Source: Tritrichomonas musculus
Taxonomy: Eukaryota; Parabasalia; Tritrichomonadida; Tritrichomonadidae
Length of the DNA stretch: 64,000 nt
Direction of reading: 5' to 3'
Assembly: GCA_039105265.1 (NCBI GenBank)
Contig: JAPFFF010000006.1
Span: forward strand, 3,782,001 to 3,846,000
A program made the position numbers and the translations under genes. Every line of letters begins with the position of its first letter. The first letter of the stretch is position 1. Shown here piece by piece: positions 1 to 9,820 of this stretch. The notes beneath the pieces are model-generated. The model was not told the DNA's origin. It saw only the letters and a list, made by a program, of their open reading frames with translations, and made no database searches.

Positions 1-72
1 GATAATTTTGTAGTCCAAGCACAGCTCATTCGTGTAGTTGTCAACCTCCCTGCCTTTGTACTTCACCTTCAT
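1..72 (-). CDS. N-terminal end of an unidentified protein, cut by the left edge
   Basis: On the minus strand a reading frame runs from an ATG at 72-70 off the left edge, giving MKVKYKGREVDNYTNELCLD and onward. The same frame is open for a few codons upstream (KQLFVQR) as far as an in-frame TGA near position 100, so the true start could lie before this ATG only if it is non-ATG. Bases 1-110 are visibly far richer in G and C than the AT-rich sequence that follows. In trichomonads that suggests either a highly expressed gene or a mobile-element gene. I do not recognise the family and too little is present to assign a function. Confidence 0.4.
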   Translation of the reverse strand, partial: MKVKYKGREVDNYTNELCLDYKII

Positions 73-114
73 GCGCTGGACGAACAGCTGCTTTATTCAG
101 CTAGATTTGCATTA

Positions 115-737
115 ATGATATCTCTTAATATAAACGATATTACTCTAAATAAAACCAAAATCAACATTTATATAAGTGAAATTTATATAAGTGATAATAG
201 GAGTCCACAAAAAACATTGTTATTTCCGGTTTTTAAATTGTATGACATTCTTTTAAATACATTTCGAACAAAAGAAAGAAAGAAAGTGAGAGTTAATAAT
301 TTTATGGAATGAGATATGGCAGAGCAAATTGATACATTAAAACCAAAAATATTAATTATTAATTAATCTAGAAATTTTTGGTAATGGTAAAAACATGAAG
401 AAATAAGTGAATTATTTCATCTTTATTTGTGAATCTTCATTTAATTTGAAAGTTTTGAAGCGAATAAATAGTCAAATTAAATATTTGGATTGGCTCTTGA
501 TTACTCTCTATACAAATAATCAATTAATGAATTCGATCTAGTAAATTTGAATTATTAAATATAATCATCAAATATAATTGACGAAGCCAATAAATAAGTT
601 ATTTGAATAATAAAATTATTAAGGTCAATATATGGTCAAATATTTTACCTTACAAAATTTTTTAAATTGATGTCATATTATAATGTTAAATTTTCGTCAA
701 AGAAAAAAAAAGTGTTGTCAAACTTTTACTTTTAGAT
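115..737. other. AT-rich intergenic region
   Basis: This stretch is AT-rich, with no convincing coding potential. A 65-codon open frame at 115-312 has low-complexity composition (Ile, Asn, Lys, Leu) and I treat it as chance. It holds the upstream region of the RBR ligase gene, with no clear TCAYTW initiator close to the ATG at 738; the nearest candidate is TCAAACT about 20 nt upstream. Confidence 0.5.
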
Positions 738-2747
738 ATGTCATCAAGCGAAATAAGCAATGAAGATTATTTTAATAATAAGATTAAGAAACTTCAAGAT
801 CAATTACATATCTCATACGATCTTTCTTTTCTTCTCCTAAATGAATATGACTGGGATGATGCCAAAATCAAAGAATTAATTTCAAATTCACCAAAAGAAA
901 CACTTGAAAAAATTGATTTACACCTAGGAACAGAATCATTTCCAACATTAGATTCAACAATTACTGCGAAAGTAGGTGAAAAGGAAGAATGCCCAATATG
1001 TTGTGAAGAAGATGACTTATTACATTTATATTGCGGCCATAAACTATGCAAACAATGCTTCATCGAAAACATATCAATTCAATTAAAAAATAATAGGTTT
1101 TTGCCAACATGCCCCTTTATAAACGATCATAATAGCACAAAATATATATTGCCATCAGATATAAAAGCATATATTACAGATCCAGCACTTTTGGACAAAT
1201 ATCGTAAGAATTTTATTTTTACATGCTCATCACATAGCAGAGGAACCAAAATTTGCCAAGAATGTGAAAACATAATACAAGAAAAGAATGAATTTAGCTG
1301 TCATTCTTACCAATGTCCAAAATGCCATTTTGCTAATTGTTCCAAATGCTTCAACGGCTGTCATGCTCCTCTTTATGACTGCCCCAAAGTTAGACAGTTC
1401 ATTAATCAGGGCCATTTTGACATTCTAATACGGAAAAAAGAACAAGAAAAATGGATGATTAGAGAATTGAGACTCCATTCCTACAGATCAGAGCACAGAG
1501 ACGAATACGACGCATATTTTGACCAGCAGATTGAAAACAGCAAGAAAACGCTAAGCGATTACTCAAAAGAAAAAACAGATGAAATTGCAATAATAAATTC
1601 TGACATTGAAAGCCTCAAAACCAAAAAAGGAAGTCTTTCTGATCCAGACGAAATTCAAGCAATTGAAAAACTAATCCAAAAAGAAGAAGAAATCAAAGAA
1701 GAACTCGTTCGACAGGAAAGCTTGAATTCACAAGTCAGAAACAGATTCATCAAATACATCGCTGACCTTAAAGAGCATTACTATAACGCATTTGGATATG
1801 AAAAAGAGGATAGACATGACTTCTTTGTTTGCCAATTTAATTCTTTCATCGAGGATCTCTTCACAACATTGGATTGCGATCCAGACAAGAAATATGGAAA
1901 GGACACAATCATTTATTGTCCAGGATGCCAAACTCCAATTTCGCCAACAGGCGGATGTCTTCCTATCACGTGTGCCGTGTGCCGTAAAGAATTCTGTGCA
2001 TCATGCGGAAAGCCATGGAAGCCTTCTCACACAAACATGTACGTTTGCCCTTTTACTCATGTCGATTTACTCAAGCGAGAGCAGCAACAAGATGTAATTG
2101 CAGATAATGAACTTCCAAAGAACTGTAAGCACTGCCCATCGTGCCATTCTCCAATCATGAAGGTTGCTGGCTCAAATGTTGTGAAATGCTCTCACTGCAA
2201 TCATTGCTTCTGCTGGGAGTGCCTCCATCCTTGGGATGAAACTCACAAAAATCATTTCGGCTGCCCTTCCATGAGGAAGTACAATGGAAATGAACAGGAA
2301 GACAAAAATGATGAGAATCCAAACGACATGCCATTCCATCCAATGCCAATTTCCCCTGAAAAAGTTATCGAATTCTCAAAATGGTGCGAATTGGCTGATC
2401 TTCATCACAAAATTATGGCAGAAATCGGTCAAACAAAGAGTCTTTATGCTCATCAAATTTCACAAATGTTGAAAGATGAAGAATTAGCTACTAGATATAA
2501 TAATGATATCATATTTGGCAAATCTGTCATTGCTTGGGGATATGCTGAATTGCTTTACATTGATGAAAAAGAAGCAGCAAGACTTGGTTCAATGCTGCAT
2601 TTATTACAGGCACAAGTCGATATCTTAGTAGACTCAATTAAGAATCCATGGATGAAGAATCCTTCTGCATATTTCAATCATAATATTCAATTCCTTTATC
2701 AAAGAATTAATGACATCTTGAATTTCGTTGAATCAGCTCATAAATAA
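738..2747 (+). CDS. Ariadne-like RBR (RING-between-RING) E3 ubiquitin ligase
   Basis: The protein (669 aa) should take ubiquitin from an E2 and transfer it to a substrate through a RING-HECT hybrid mechanism, as RBR ligases do. An N-terminal segment (about 15-62) resembles the Ariadne UBA-like fold (LSFLLLNEYDWDDAKIKEL). RING1 spans about 84-130 (CPICCEE, then CGHKLCKQC). An IBR-like cysteine cluster follows (about 165-215). A charged coiled coil (about 225-345) is inserted, then come two further Cys/His modules: about 391-437 (CPGCQTPISPTGGCLPITC) and about 462-508 (CPSCHSPIMKVAGSNVVKC). The C-terminal ~130 residues are helical and resemble the Ariadne domain. In canonical Rcat domains the active Cys lies in a GGCxxxxC motif. 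The first module has that Cys, while the second, which sits in the usual place before the Ariadne domain, has Ser. The stop TAAATAAA overlaps a likely poly(A) signal. Family assignment is firm; which module is catalytic is inference. Confidence 0.88.
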   Translation: MSSSEISNEDYFNNKIKKLQDQLHISYDLSFLLLNEYDWDDAKIKELISNSPKETLEKIDLHLGTESFPTLDSTITAKVGEKEECPICCEEDDLLHLYCGHKLCKQCFIENISIQLKNNRFLPTCPFINDHNSTKYILPSDIKAYITDPALLDKYRKNFIFTCSSHSRGTKICQECENIIQEKNEFSCHSYQCPKCHFANCSKCFNGCHAPLYDCPKVRQFINQGHFDILIRKKEQEKWMIRELRLHSYRSEHRDEYDAYFDQQIENSKKTLSDYSKEKTDEIAIINSDIESLKTKKGSLSDPDEIQAIEKLIQKEEEIKEELVRQESLNSQVRNRFIKYIADLKEHYYNAFGYEKEDRHDFFVCQFNSFIEDLFTTLDCDPDKKYGKDTIIYCPGCQTPISPTGGCLPITCAVCRKEFCASCGKPWKPSHTNMYVCPFTHVDLLKREQQQDVIADNELPKNCKHCPSCHSPIMKVAGSNVVKCSHCNHCFCWECLHPWDETHKNHFGCPSMRKYNGNEQEDKNDENPNDMPFHPMPISPEKVIEFSKWCELADLHHKIMAEIGQTKSLYAHQISQMLKDEELATRYNNDIIFGKSVIAWGYAELLYIDEKEAARLGSMLHLLQAQVDILVDSIKNPWMKNPSAYFNHNIQFLYQRINDILNFVESAHK

Positions 2748-4427
2748 AAAGAAGTTAGTCAAATTCACATTAGTTAATGCCTAATAAAAGAAATTTTATT
2801 GTAAAGTTATTTTTATTGTATTTAATGCTTTACTTATGTTTAGAAACCGAGATATTGCTTAAAATAATATTAAAATTGAGAGGAATTCGATCAAAAAACA
2901 TTCAATTATTAAGTATATTATAAATTAGCATATAGTAAATTACGAATCATACTTTTTAATACATTTCCTAAAATTTAATTTAAACAATATAAAACTAATT
3001 TTTTCCCCAAAGAATCATATATAAACAGATCTCAATGATTTGCAGTTATAAGGCAAAGATTTTACTCAAAAGTTTTGAAAATTTTACTTCATACTTTTTG
3101 AGAGCTTGCTTCTCAAAAAGTATTATGCAAAATTTCCAAAATTTTATATTTGAAAAGAATAGGGTTGCATAGGGTCAAAAAATTGAAGAAGTGGGCAGCC
3201 CACTGGGCAATTGAGCTTCAAAAATTATGATGAAGTGATGTGATCAATTTGGCCTGTAAAGGCCACTTTTTAAGGACGTCCTTAAAATGGGAACTTTTTG
3301 GCATTGAATAAAAGCATAGAATATATATCAATACTTCCAAATTATGAAAATGATGACATTTATTCTGAATTAGATTGCTAGTTGTGGAATGTAGTTGCAT
3401 TTGAATCTAATAATTCACCATTTTCATCATTTTTATTATGATTTGAACTAAAAAAAATCGGTAATGTGCCATTTGTTCATGGAATTCTTTTTATTTTTTT
3501 TGTGAATTCTGTTAATTAAAATATTTTTTTGAAATATTATATCTTTTCTTAATTATTTTAAACAATATATTTATATATTAGATTTTTTAATGTGTATCTT
3601 TTTTAATATGTAATAATATAATGATTAAATAAACTTTAAACGAGGATTTTCATAAATATTTATTTTTTTAATTTATTAAAATATTCAATAACAAAAATAA
3701 AATTATTTTAATTTGTTTAATATTTTATTTACATTTTATATGATTTTTAAATATATTGATATTTATTTCACTTTATTATCCTAATTATATGATTATTTTA
3801 ATGAAGTATCTTGCAAAAAATCCATTCCAAACTTTATTTTATTTATATACAAAAATATGTTTGAATTTTTTTATTTTCTCAAACACAATAATCAATTAAT
3901 ATCATATATTAAAGAAAAGATAATGATTTAAAAAGAAAAATATTAAAAATAGCTTTTGAATTTATCATATAACTTCCCTTGGGCTAGCCCAGCCCCGATT
4001 AAAAAGGATTGAAAAAATGGGCTATCGTCGCTGCCCAGCCACTTTGCCCAGGGCAAATTTTTATTTTTTACCTGAAAAATTGAATGAAAACATAGAAAAG
4101 TATCCAGCCCAATAGAATTTGTAAATAACAACAGAATTTATCTTTGAAAAAATTGAATAGATAAACAAAAAAATAAAAAAAAAAAATTCCAAAATATCTA
4201 TTTTAATTTTAATTTTATTTTAATATTTTTATGCAAAACCACATATTTAAAATATACATAATTTTATTATAAAAAATCGATTAATTCAAATACATTTGTA
4301 AAGTATACAATTCGTCCAATTATTTCATATTTAATTCGTCGATATTTTTATCCATCTTATTTTTTCAATGACCAAACTTTCTTTTCATTAATTGACCAAA
4401 ATAAAAGAGATTTCAGACAAAAAGATT
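2748..4427. other. AT-rich intergenic region with two related GC-rich islands
   Basis: About 1.7 kb without a supported gene. Most is AT-rich, but two short islands rich in GCCCA/GGGC words stand out, at about 3185-3295 and 3965-4060. Each island is followed by a similar tail, TTGAATAAAAGCATAGAA at about 3305 and TTGAATGAAAACATAGAA at about 4080. This suggests two diverged copies of one short repeat family. No open frame spans them. Confidence 0.45.
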
Positions 4428-4433
4428 TCATTA
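4428..4433 (+). promoter_or_regulatory. Candidate initiator (Inr) TCATTA
   Basis: TCATTA fits the trichomonad initiator consensus TCA(+1)Py(T/A). The putative +1 A at 4430 lies 21 nt before the ATG at 4451, which matches the very short 5' UTRs known in Trichomonas vaginalis. It supports the ATG at 4451 as the start of the next gene. The match is to a short consensus, so chance occurrence in AT-rich DNA is possible. Confidence 0.45.
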
Positions 4434-4450
4434 TACTACGACAAGTAGAC

Positions 4451-7400
4451 ATGAGTGACAAAAAAGTATTTTTATTAGTTATGAACATTAATAATCTCGG
4501 TCTTTTTATGATGAAAAAAGCTGAATATTTAAACCAGCATGAAATTGATTTTTGCAACAATTACTCACACCAATGTTTATGCCACTTTTATGGATTTGTA
4601 AAAGAAAAAGATAGAATTGTAGGTTTCATTTATGAATTTATGAGTAACGGTTCACTTTCTAAGTTTTTAAATAAGAATTATTTTTTTTCATTCTTTACAT
4701 TAATTCGTGTTATTGAAGGCATTTCATATCTTCATTCAAATTCACTTATTTTTCGTGATCTTCATCCCTCAAATATCCTCATTGATCACAATTTTATCCC
4801 ATTCATTTGTGATTTCGAAACAATTAGAAATGTTGATTTAAAGCAAGATGAAATTATGACACAGAATATTGGAGCACAAAGCTTCACATCACCGGAACAA
4901 TTTAACGGTGAAATTGTTTCCTTTCCAACAGATATTTTCTCTTTTGGCGTCTTAATATACTATCTTTTTGAGCAGAAAAATGTTGAATTTGAATACAATG
5001 ATATTCCGCGGATGACATCATTTGCAGATGATATTACAGAACTTTACTCAAAATGCGTCAGAATTGATCCAAGAGAAAGGCCAGATATAAATGAAATCAG
5101 GATAAAATTATCAGAACATATAACTTTATGTGATAATCTAAAGTTTTATTTTCAAAAAGGAAAAAAAGTTTCGATAAACGAAAATGAAATGCATGATTTT
5201 TATAACGAAAATGTTCACTTTTTATCATCAGAATATTTACAAAAATATAAAGAATTGTTTCCTGACTTTTCTTATTTTCTTGTTAATTTAGGATGTCTTT
5301 TTAATGAAGGAAAGTTTGTCGAACAAGATTTTCTAGAAGCAAAAAAATTGTTTGAAATATCAGCCAAACAAAATAACCCAATTGCTCAACTATATTTAGG
5401 CAATTTATATTGCAATGGGAAGGGTGTTGAACAAGATTATTCAAAAGCAAAATATTATTATGAATTATCTGCCAATCAAAACAACAGTGATGCATTTGAT
5501 TGCTTAGGAAATATTTATTATAATGGACGAGGAGTTAAAGTTGATTATCAGAAAGCTAAAGAATATTATGAAATTGCAGCTCAAAGTAATAATTCTGATG
5601 CTCTTTTTAGTCTAGGCTTTTTATATTATGCAGGAAAAGGATGTAAAACAGATTACACTAAAGCTAAGTATTATTATGAAAAAGCAGCAGAATTGAATAA
5701 TTCAAATGCATTGAATGGATTAGGTAATATATATTCTAGAGGTCTTTGTGTACCTCAAGATAATAAAAAAGCACTTGAATACTATATATTAGCAGCAAAA
5801 TATAATAATTCAATGGCTCTCTTGAATTTGGGTAATATTTTTTTGGAAGGAAAGTTGGTTAAACAGGATATTAATAAAGCTTTGGATTTATATGAAAGGT
5901 CAGGAAATTTAGGTAATATGAAAGGATATATTGCTATTGGTAATTATTATTATTGTGGAAAATGTACAGAAGCAGATTATAAAAAAGCTTTTGAATATTA
6001 CAAAAAGGCCGCTGATAACAATGATGCAGATGGATTAAATATGATTGGATTTATGTATGATAAAGGGAAAGGTGCAGATATTGATTATATGGAAGCCAAA
6101 AGGTACTATGAGATGGCTATCAAATTCAATCATCAAAGTGCATTAAATAATTTAGGGAAATTATATTTTAATGGCGATGGAATGCCTAAAGATTATCTTA
6201 AAGCAAAGCAATTATTTGAGCAATCTGTAAAATTAGGTAATGAAAGAGCATGTGTTCTGTTAGGAAAATTATATTTAGATGGAGTTGAAAAGGATTGTTT
6301 AAAAGCTATAGAATTATTTGAAAAAGTAGCAGATAAATATTCATTGGCCTCTTATCTTATAGGAAATCTTTATTTCGAAGGAAAAGATGTTAAACAAAAC
6401 TATCAAAAAGCGAAAGAATATTTTATTCAAAGTTTTAAAAACAAAAATAATGATGCTGGCTTTAAATTAGGATTGATTTATTTATATGGACTTGGAACTG
6501 AACGAGATTATAAAGAAGCAATTAAATATTTCATGAAGATCAGAAATGTCAATTCTCTTTTCTATTTGGGATTGATATTTGAAAATGGAAAAGGAATTAC
6601 AATTGATGTTGAAAAAGCAATTAACTTCTACAAGCAAAGTATTGAAATAGAAAAAGAAAATTACATAATGGAATATAGCCAGGGCTGGGTTAATGAAATA
6701 CGAAACAATGATTATTATCGTACATCTCAAAACAACCTTGGTTTATTATATCTTTTCGAAAAAAATGACCATGAAATGGCAATCAGTTATATAAAAGAAT
6801 CTTCTTTTGCAGAGTATCCATTTGGCCAAAATAATTACGGTCTCTTTAATCAATTCTTTTTAAAGAATATTGATAAAGCACTATATTTATATGAAAAATC
6901 ATCGAAAAAAGAGTTTGCTCTAGCTGAATACAATCTTGGCTATTATTTTGAAAAAAATGATGACATTCAAGAATCAATCATTCATTACAAAAATGCATTA
7001 AAATATGCAGATATTCCATTGAAATTTAAACTAAAAGAAATTGATGATGAGAGATTAGAAATATCAAACATTTTTATAATTTGTTTCCTTAACATGAAGC
7101 TTATTCATATTCAAAAGGAAATTACAATAAATCAATTATTGATTAATGCTATATTTCGTCCTTTATTTTATCTCTTATTTCAATCTGATTCTCAATCTTA
7201 TTCATTTCAATTTAATGTTCAAAAAAATAATGATAAATATCATTTAGCCAATCTCAATGAATTTATACTTGGATTTCCTTTATTTCATTTAAGAGATCAA
7301 ATAAATTCTTTTTCAACAAAATCGTTAGGATGGGAAACAATTGAGAACTCGACAAATAAATCTTTGTTCATCAAAATTGGAATCATCAATGATGAAATCA

Positions 7401-7852
7401 AAAATAATGCTGCAGAAAAAAAGACAGTTCAGCAAAATGATGAAATAATAATTGTAAATGATAATGAACTATTTGTTAATGATATTCAAGCTCAAGTTAA
7501 ACAAATATTTAATAATTTGAATAAAAATTCAATGTTTCAATTACTAGAAAATGAAACCGTAAATGAAAATTACATTGAAATTAAATTTAAATCAAAAAAT
7601 GACGACATTGTACGTTATTTACAATATCCTAAATGCTTGTATGCAATGCTATTTCATGATTTAAATCGATTAAATGAAATAACAAAAAATATATTTCAGA
7701 AAATGGAAGAAATAATATATACGGAGCCTTATCAAATTCTTTTTGGTAGAATTAAATTGCATCAAGAAATAAAAATTCAAAATGAAGCTCAAGAAATTAA
7801 TGAGAATTTTTATATTGGATTTTCAAATATAGAATCCCAAAATCCTATATAA
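4451..7852 (+). CDS. TKL-like pseudokinase with about 16 Sel1 repeats
   Basis: This 1133-aa protein has a kinase-like fold at about 1-235, then about 16 Sel1 repeats of ~36 aa (about 275-860, typical unit LGNLYCNGKGVEQDYSKAKYYYELSA), then a 270-aa C-terminal region I do not recognise. The kinase part lacks the usual glycine loop, has FRDLHPSNIL in place of HRDLKPSN and DFE in place of DFG, so catalysis is doubtful although both key Asp residues remain. EFMSNGSL, SPEQF (APE) and DIFSFGVLIYYLF (subdomain IX) are recognisable. Sel1 arrays act as protein-protein scaffolds, so a scaffolding pseudokinase is the likely role. The frame stays open from about 4262 without an ATG and encodes KDFIILRQVD, which resembles kinase strand beta1 (see findings). 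A TCATTA initiator 21 nt upstream supports the ATG used here. Confidence 0.85.
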   Translation: MSDKKVFLLVMNINNLGLFMMKKAEYLNQHEIDFCNNYSHQCLCHFYGFVKEKDRIVGFIYEFMSNGSLSKFLNKNYFFSFFTLIRVIEGISYLHSNSLIFRDLHPSNILIDHNFIPFICDFETIRNVDLKQDEIMTQNIGAQSFTSPEQFNGEIVSFPTDIFSFGVLIYYLFEQKNVEFEYNDIPRMTSFADDITELYSKCVRIDPRERPDINEIRIKLSEHITLCDNLKFYFQKGKKVSINENEMHDFYNENVHFLSSEYLQKYKELFPDFSYFLVNLGCLFNEGKFVEQDFLEAKKLFEISAKQNNPIAQLYLGNLYCNGKGVEQDYSKAKYYYELSANQNNSDAFDCLGNIYYNGRGVKVDYQKAKEYYEIAAQSNNSDALFSLGFLYYAGKGCKTDYTKAKYYYEKAAELNNSNALNGLGNIYSRGLCVPQDNKKALEYYILAAKYNNSMALLNLGNIFLEGKLVKQDINKALDLYERSGNLGNMKGYIAIGNYYYCGKCTEADYKKAFEYYKKAADNNDADGLNMIGFMYDKGKGADIDYMEAKRYYEMAIKFNHQSALNNLGKLYFNGDGMPKDYLKAKQLFEQSVKLGNERACVLLGKLYLDGVEKDCLKAIELFEKVADKYSLASYLIGNLYFEGKDVKQNYQKAKEYFIQSFKNKNNDAGFKLGLIYLYGLGTERDYKEAIKYFMKIRNVNSLFYLGLIFENGKGITIDVEKAINFYKQSIEIEKENYIMEYSQGWVNEIRNNDYYRTSQNNLGLLYLFEKNDHEMAISYIKESSFAEYPFGQNNYGLFNQFFLKNIDKALYLYEKSSKKEFALAEYNLGYYFEKNDDIQESIIHYKNALKYADIPLKFKLKEIDDERLEISNIFIICFLNMKLIHIQKEITINQLLINAIFRPLFYLLFQSDSQSYSFQFNVQKNNDKYHLANLNEFILGFPLFHLRDQINSFSTKSLGWETIENSTNKSLFIKIGIINDEIKNNAAEKKTVQQNDEIIIVNDNELFVNDIQAQVKQIFNNLNKNSMFQLLENETVNENYIEIKFKSKNDDIVRYLQYPKCLYAMLFHDLNRLNEITKNIFQKMEEIIYTEPYQILFGRIKLHQEIKIQNEAQEINENFYIGFSNIESQNPI

Positions 7853-7981
7853 CAAATTACAGATGATAATTTACTCTACCAAAAAATAAATTAAGCATTT
7901 CTTTTTACTTTATATGTTTTATTTTTTTTTATTTTTTTAAATTATATTTGCAGATCGCATTTACCATTATCATTGTATTTT

Positions 7982-8686
7982 TTATATTATCTTAATTTCA
8001 ACATCATCAGGATGGCCCAAAGCATCTTTCACTATTTTTGCTAATTCAGGATTTGCATTCATTTCGATCACCTTAAGATTGTCCGAAGCAAAAGATGATT
8101 CTTCAATTTGGTCCACTTTTGGAGGAATTGTAAACTTCTCAATCTTAGTGCATGAAAACGCACTTTTTCCGATGACTCTCAATTCAGAGCCGTCTTCAAT
8201 AACGACTTCTTGTAAATTATCGCACATGTAAAACGCCTCCTTTCCGATACTTGTGACGTTACTAGGAATTGTAAACCTCTCAATTGGAGTTAAATAGAAA
8301 GCTTTCTCCTCAATTGCTTCCAGTCCGCTTTCACGAGGAACATCAACGCGTTTCAGCTTTGATGACAAGAACATCCTCTCAGAAATTATTTTGAGGTGAG
8401 GTGGAATCATAAACCTTTCAATTCCGGTGTAAGAAAAAGCTCCACAACCGATTTTATTCAATTCAGAATTGTTCGGGATATCGAGTCGCTTGAGCTGCCT
8501 GCAACTATAGAATGCAAGCTCACAAATCTCGATGAGGTGATGTGAAATTGTAAACCTTTCAATTCCAGAATCTGCGAAAGCCTCTTTGCCTTTCGTTTTC
8601 AGTTGGCTATCGTCCCCAACAATAACTACAGGTACTGCGATCGAAAGTGAGGTGTCAAAAAATCAGATAAAATCTGAATCTCCCAT
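7982..8686 (-). pseudogene. BspA-like leucine-rich repeat protein, with one early in-frame stop
   Basis: On the minus strand LRR_5 (BspA-type) units repeat, for example KIGCGAFSYTGIERFMIPPH and SIGKEAFYMCDNLQEVVI. BspA-like proteins are a very large trichomonad family with members at the cell surface. The repeats are open from 7982 back to 8662. An ATG at 8686-8684 lies in the same frame (MGDSDFI) but is followed by TGA at 8665-8663. No other in-frame ATG precedes the repeats. The gene is therefore either a pseudogene, a truncated copy, or carries a sequence error. It lacks any visible membrane segment. At about 235 codons it is short for the family. Confidence 0.65.
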
Positions 8687-9057
8687 GAAAAGATTAATAA
8701 ATTTATTAAATTTATAGATCGCATTATAATAAATAATATCATAAAATATATAAGCAATTTATAAATTGAATTTTCAGAAAAACTTAGTTTTCTATTTCAA
8801 TCAAAAATGATCGATCAGACTGGAAATGTTAAATGAAATATAAAAAAAGAAAGCAGAGCTTTTATCTATTTCAAATAAAAATCTCTATTTCTCTTGTTTT
8901 GCAAAATAAAGTATGGGTTGACAAATTATTATTCATAAGCTTTTTTATATTATTTGTGATATATCAATATGATAATATCTTATTTGTTATATATATATAT
9001 CAATAATGACATGATAAGCAAAATAAAAATATAGATTTTATTCTATATCAACTGATA
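8687..9057. other. AT-rich intergenic region
   Basis: Very AT-rich spacer between two decayed host genes. It includes a short TA-dinucleotide tract around 8988-8999. I see no coding sequence. Confidence 0.5.
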
Positions 9058-9609
9058 TTAAACAAGATGATGAAATTCATAACATAATTTACAACAATTT
9101 TGAATAATTTTTGGAATATTATCAATATTTGTAAGAAGATCTTGAATCTCATTTTTTTCTGACGAATTTATACCATACATTGTGCGTTCAGGAATTATTG
9201 GTTAAAAATCCTATAATACTGAATAGGTATTATGATTTAATGTATGAATTAAATTACAAAAATTGAGAAAATCTGTTGAAGGTGAATTTCCCATTGAATA
9301 CAAAATTAATTCATATAAATATTTATGTTCTTTGATTATTTTTTGAGGCATTAAAAAATAATTATCTTGAATATCTGAAATTTGTTTTTGATAATGATTT
9401 TCTTTTTGTGTCAAGATAAAATTTAAATCATTTCTCATTTTTGACAATCTCTGCTCGGTATCATCTATTGTTGAACTAATTTTATTTTGTAAATTTGAAT
9501 TATCATCTTTGAGTTGATAAATTCTCTTTTGTAAAGAAGCAACTTGATTTAATGATTTTCTTTTTTCAATTTGGGCATCTCTATCAGGACTATTTTTATT
9601 TAACGTCTC
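9058..9609 (-). pseudogene. Relic of a coiled-coil protein with two in-frame stops
   Basis: On the minus strand a single frame runs from about 9609 to a TAA at 9060-9058. It encodes a heptad-rich, charged coiled coil (for example LQKRIYQLKDDNSNLQNKIS) followed by a helical C-terminus. The frame is broken by TAG at 9213-9211 and TAA at 9204-9202, after which the same frame continues with coding-like sequence (MYGINSSEKNEIQDLL) to the final stop. No ATG-bearing 5' end is visible; the frame runs into the repeat-rich left flank of the neighbouring transposase gene. I take it as the 3' part of a host gene that has lost its 5' end. I do not recognise the original protein. Confidence 0.5.
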
Positions 9610-9760
9610 TTATTTTTTTCCAGGACGTTTATTTTTTTCCAGGATAACCGTTTTCATTGGTCAAATTTTTGATTATCGATTTTTCATTATTTTTTCACCG
9701 AAAGAAAAAATAAACAAATAATAAACGTCTATCCTGGAATTTTTTCAATAGATTTTTATC
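9605..9760. repeat. Repeated and inverted CCAGGA motifs left of the transposase
   Basis: TTATTTTTTTCCAGGA occurs twice in direct orientation (about 9609-9624 and 9628-9643). The reverse complement of its CCAGGATA core recurs at about 9732 (TATCCTGGAATTTTTT). The word AACGTCT appears at about 9601, 9725 and again at 11391. Such an arrangement could be transposon end or transposase-binding sequence. I found no matching inverted copy on the right side of the transposase, so the element boundary is not fixed. Confidence 0.4.
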
Positions 9761-9820
9761 CATTTAGTAAAAGAAAAAGTTTGATTGATCGAAATTAATC
9801 ATCATTTTTTGTTTCGTTCA

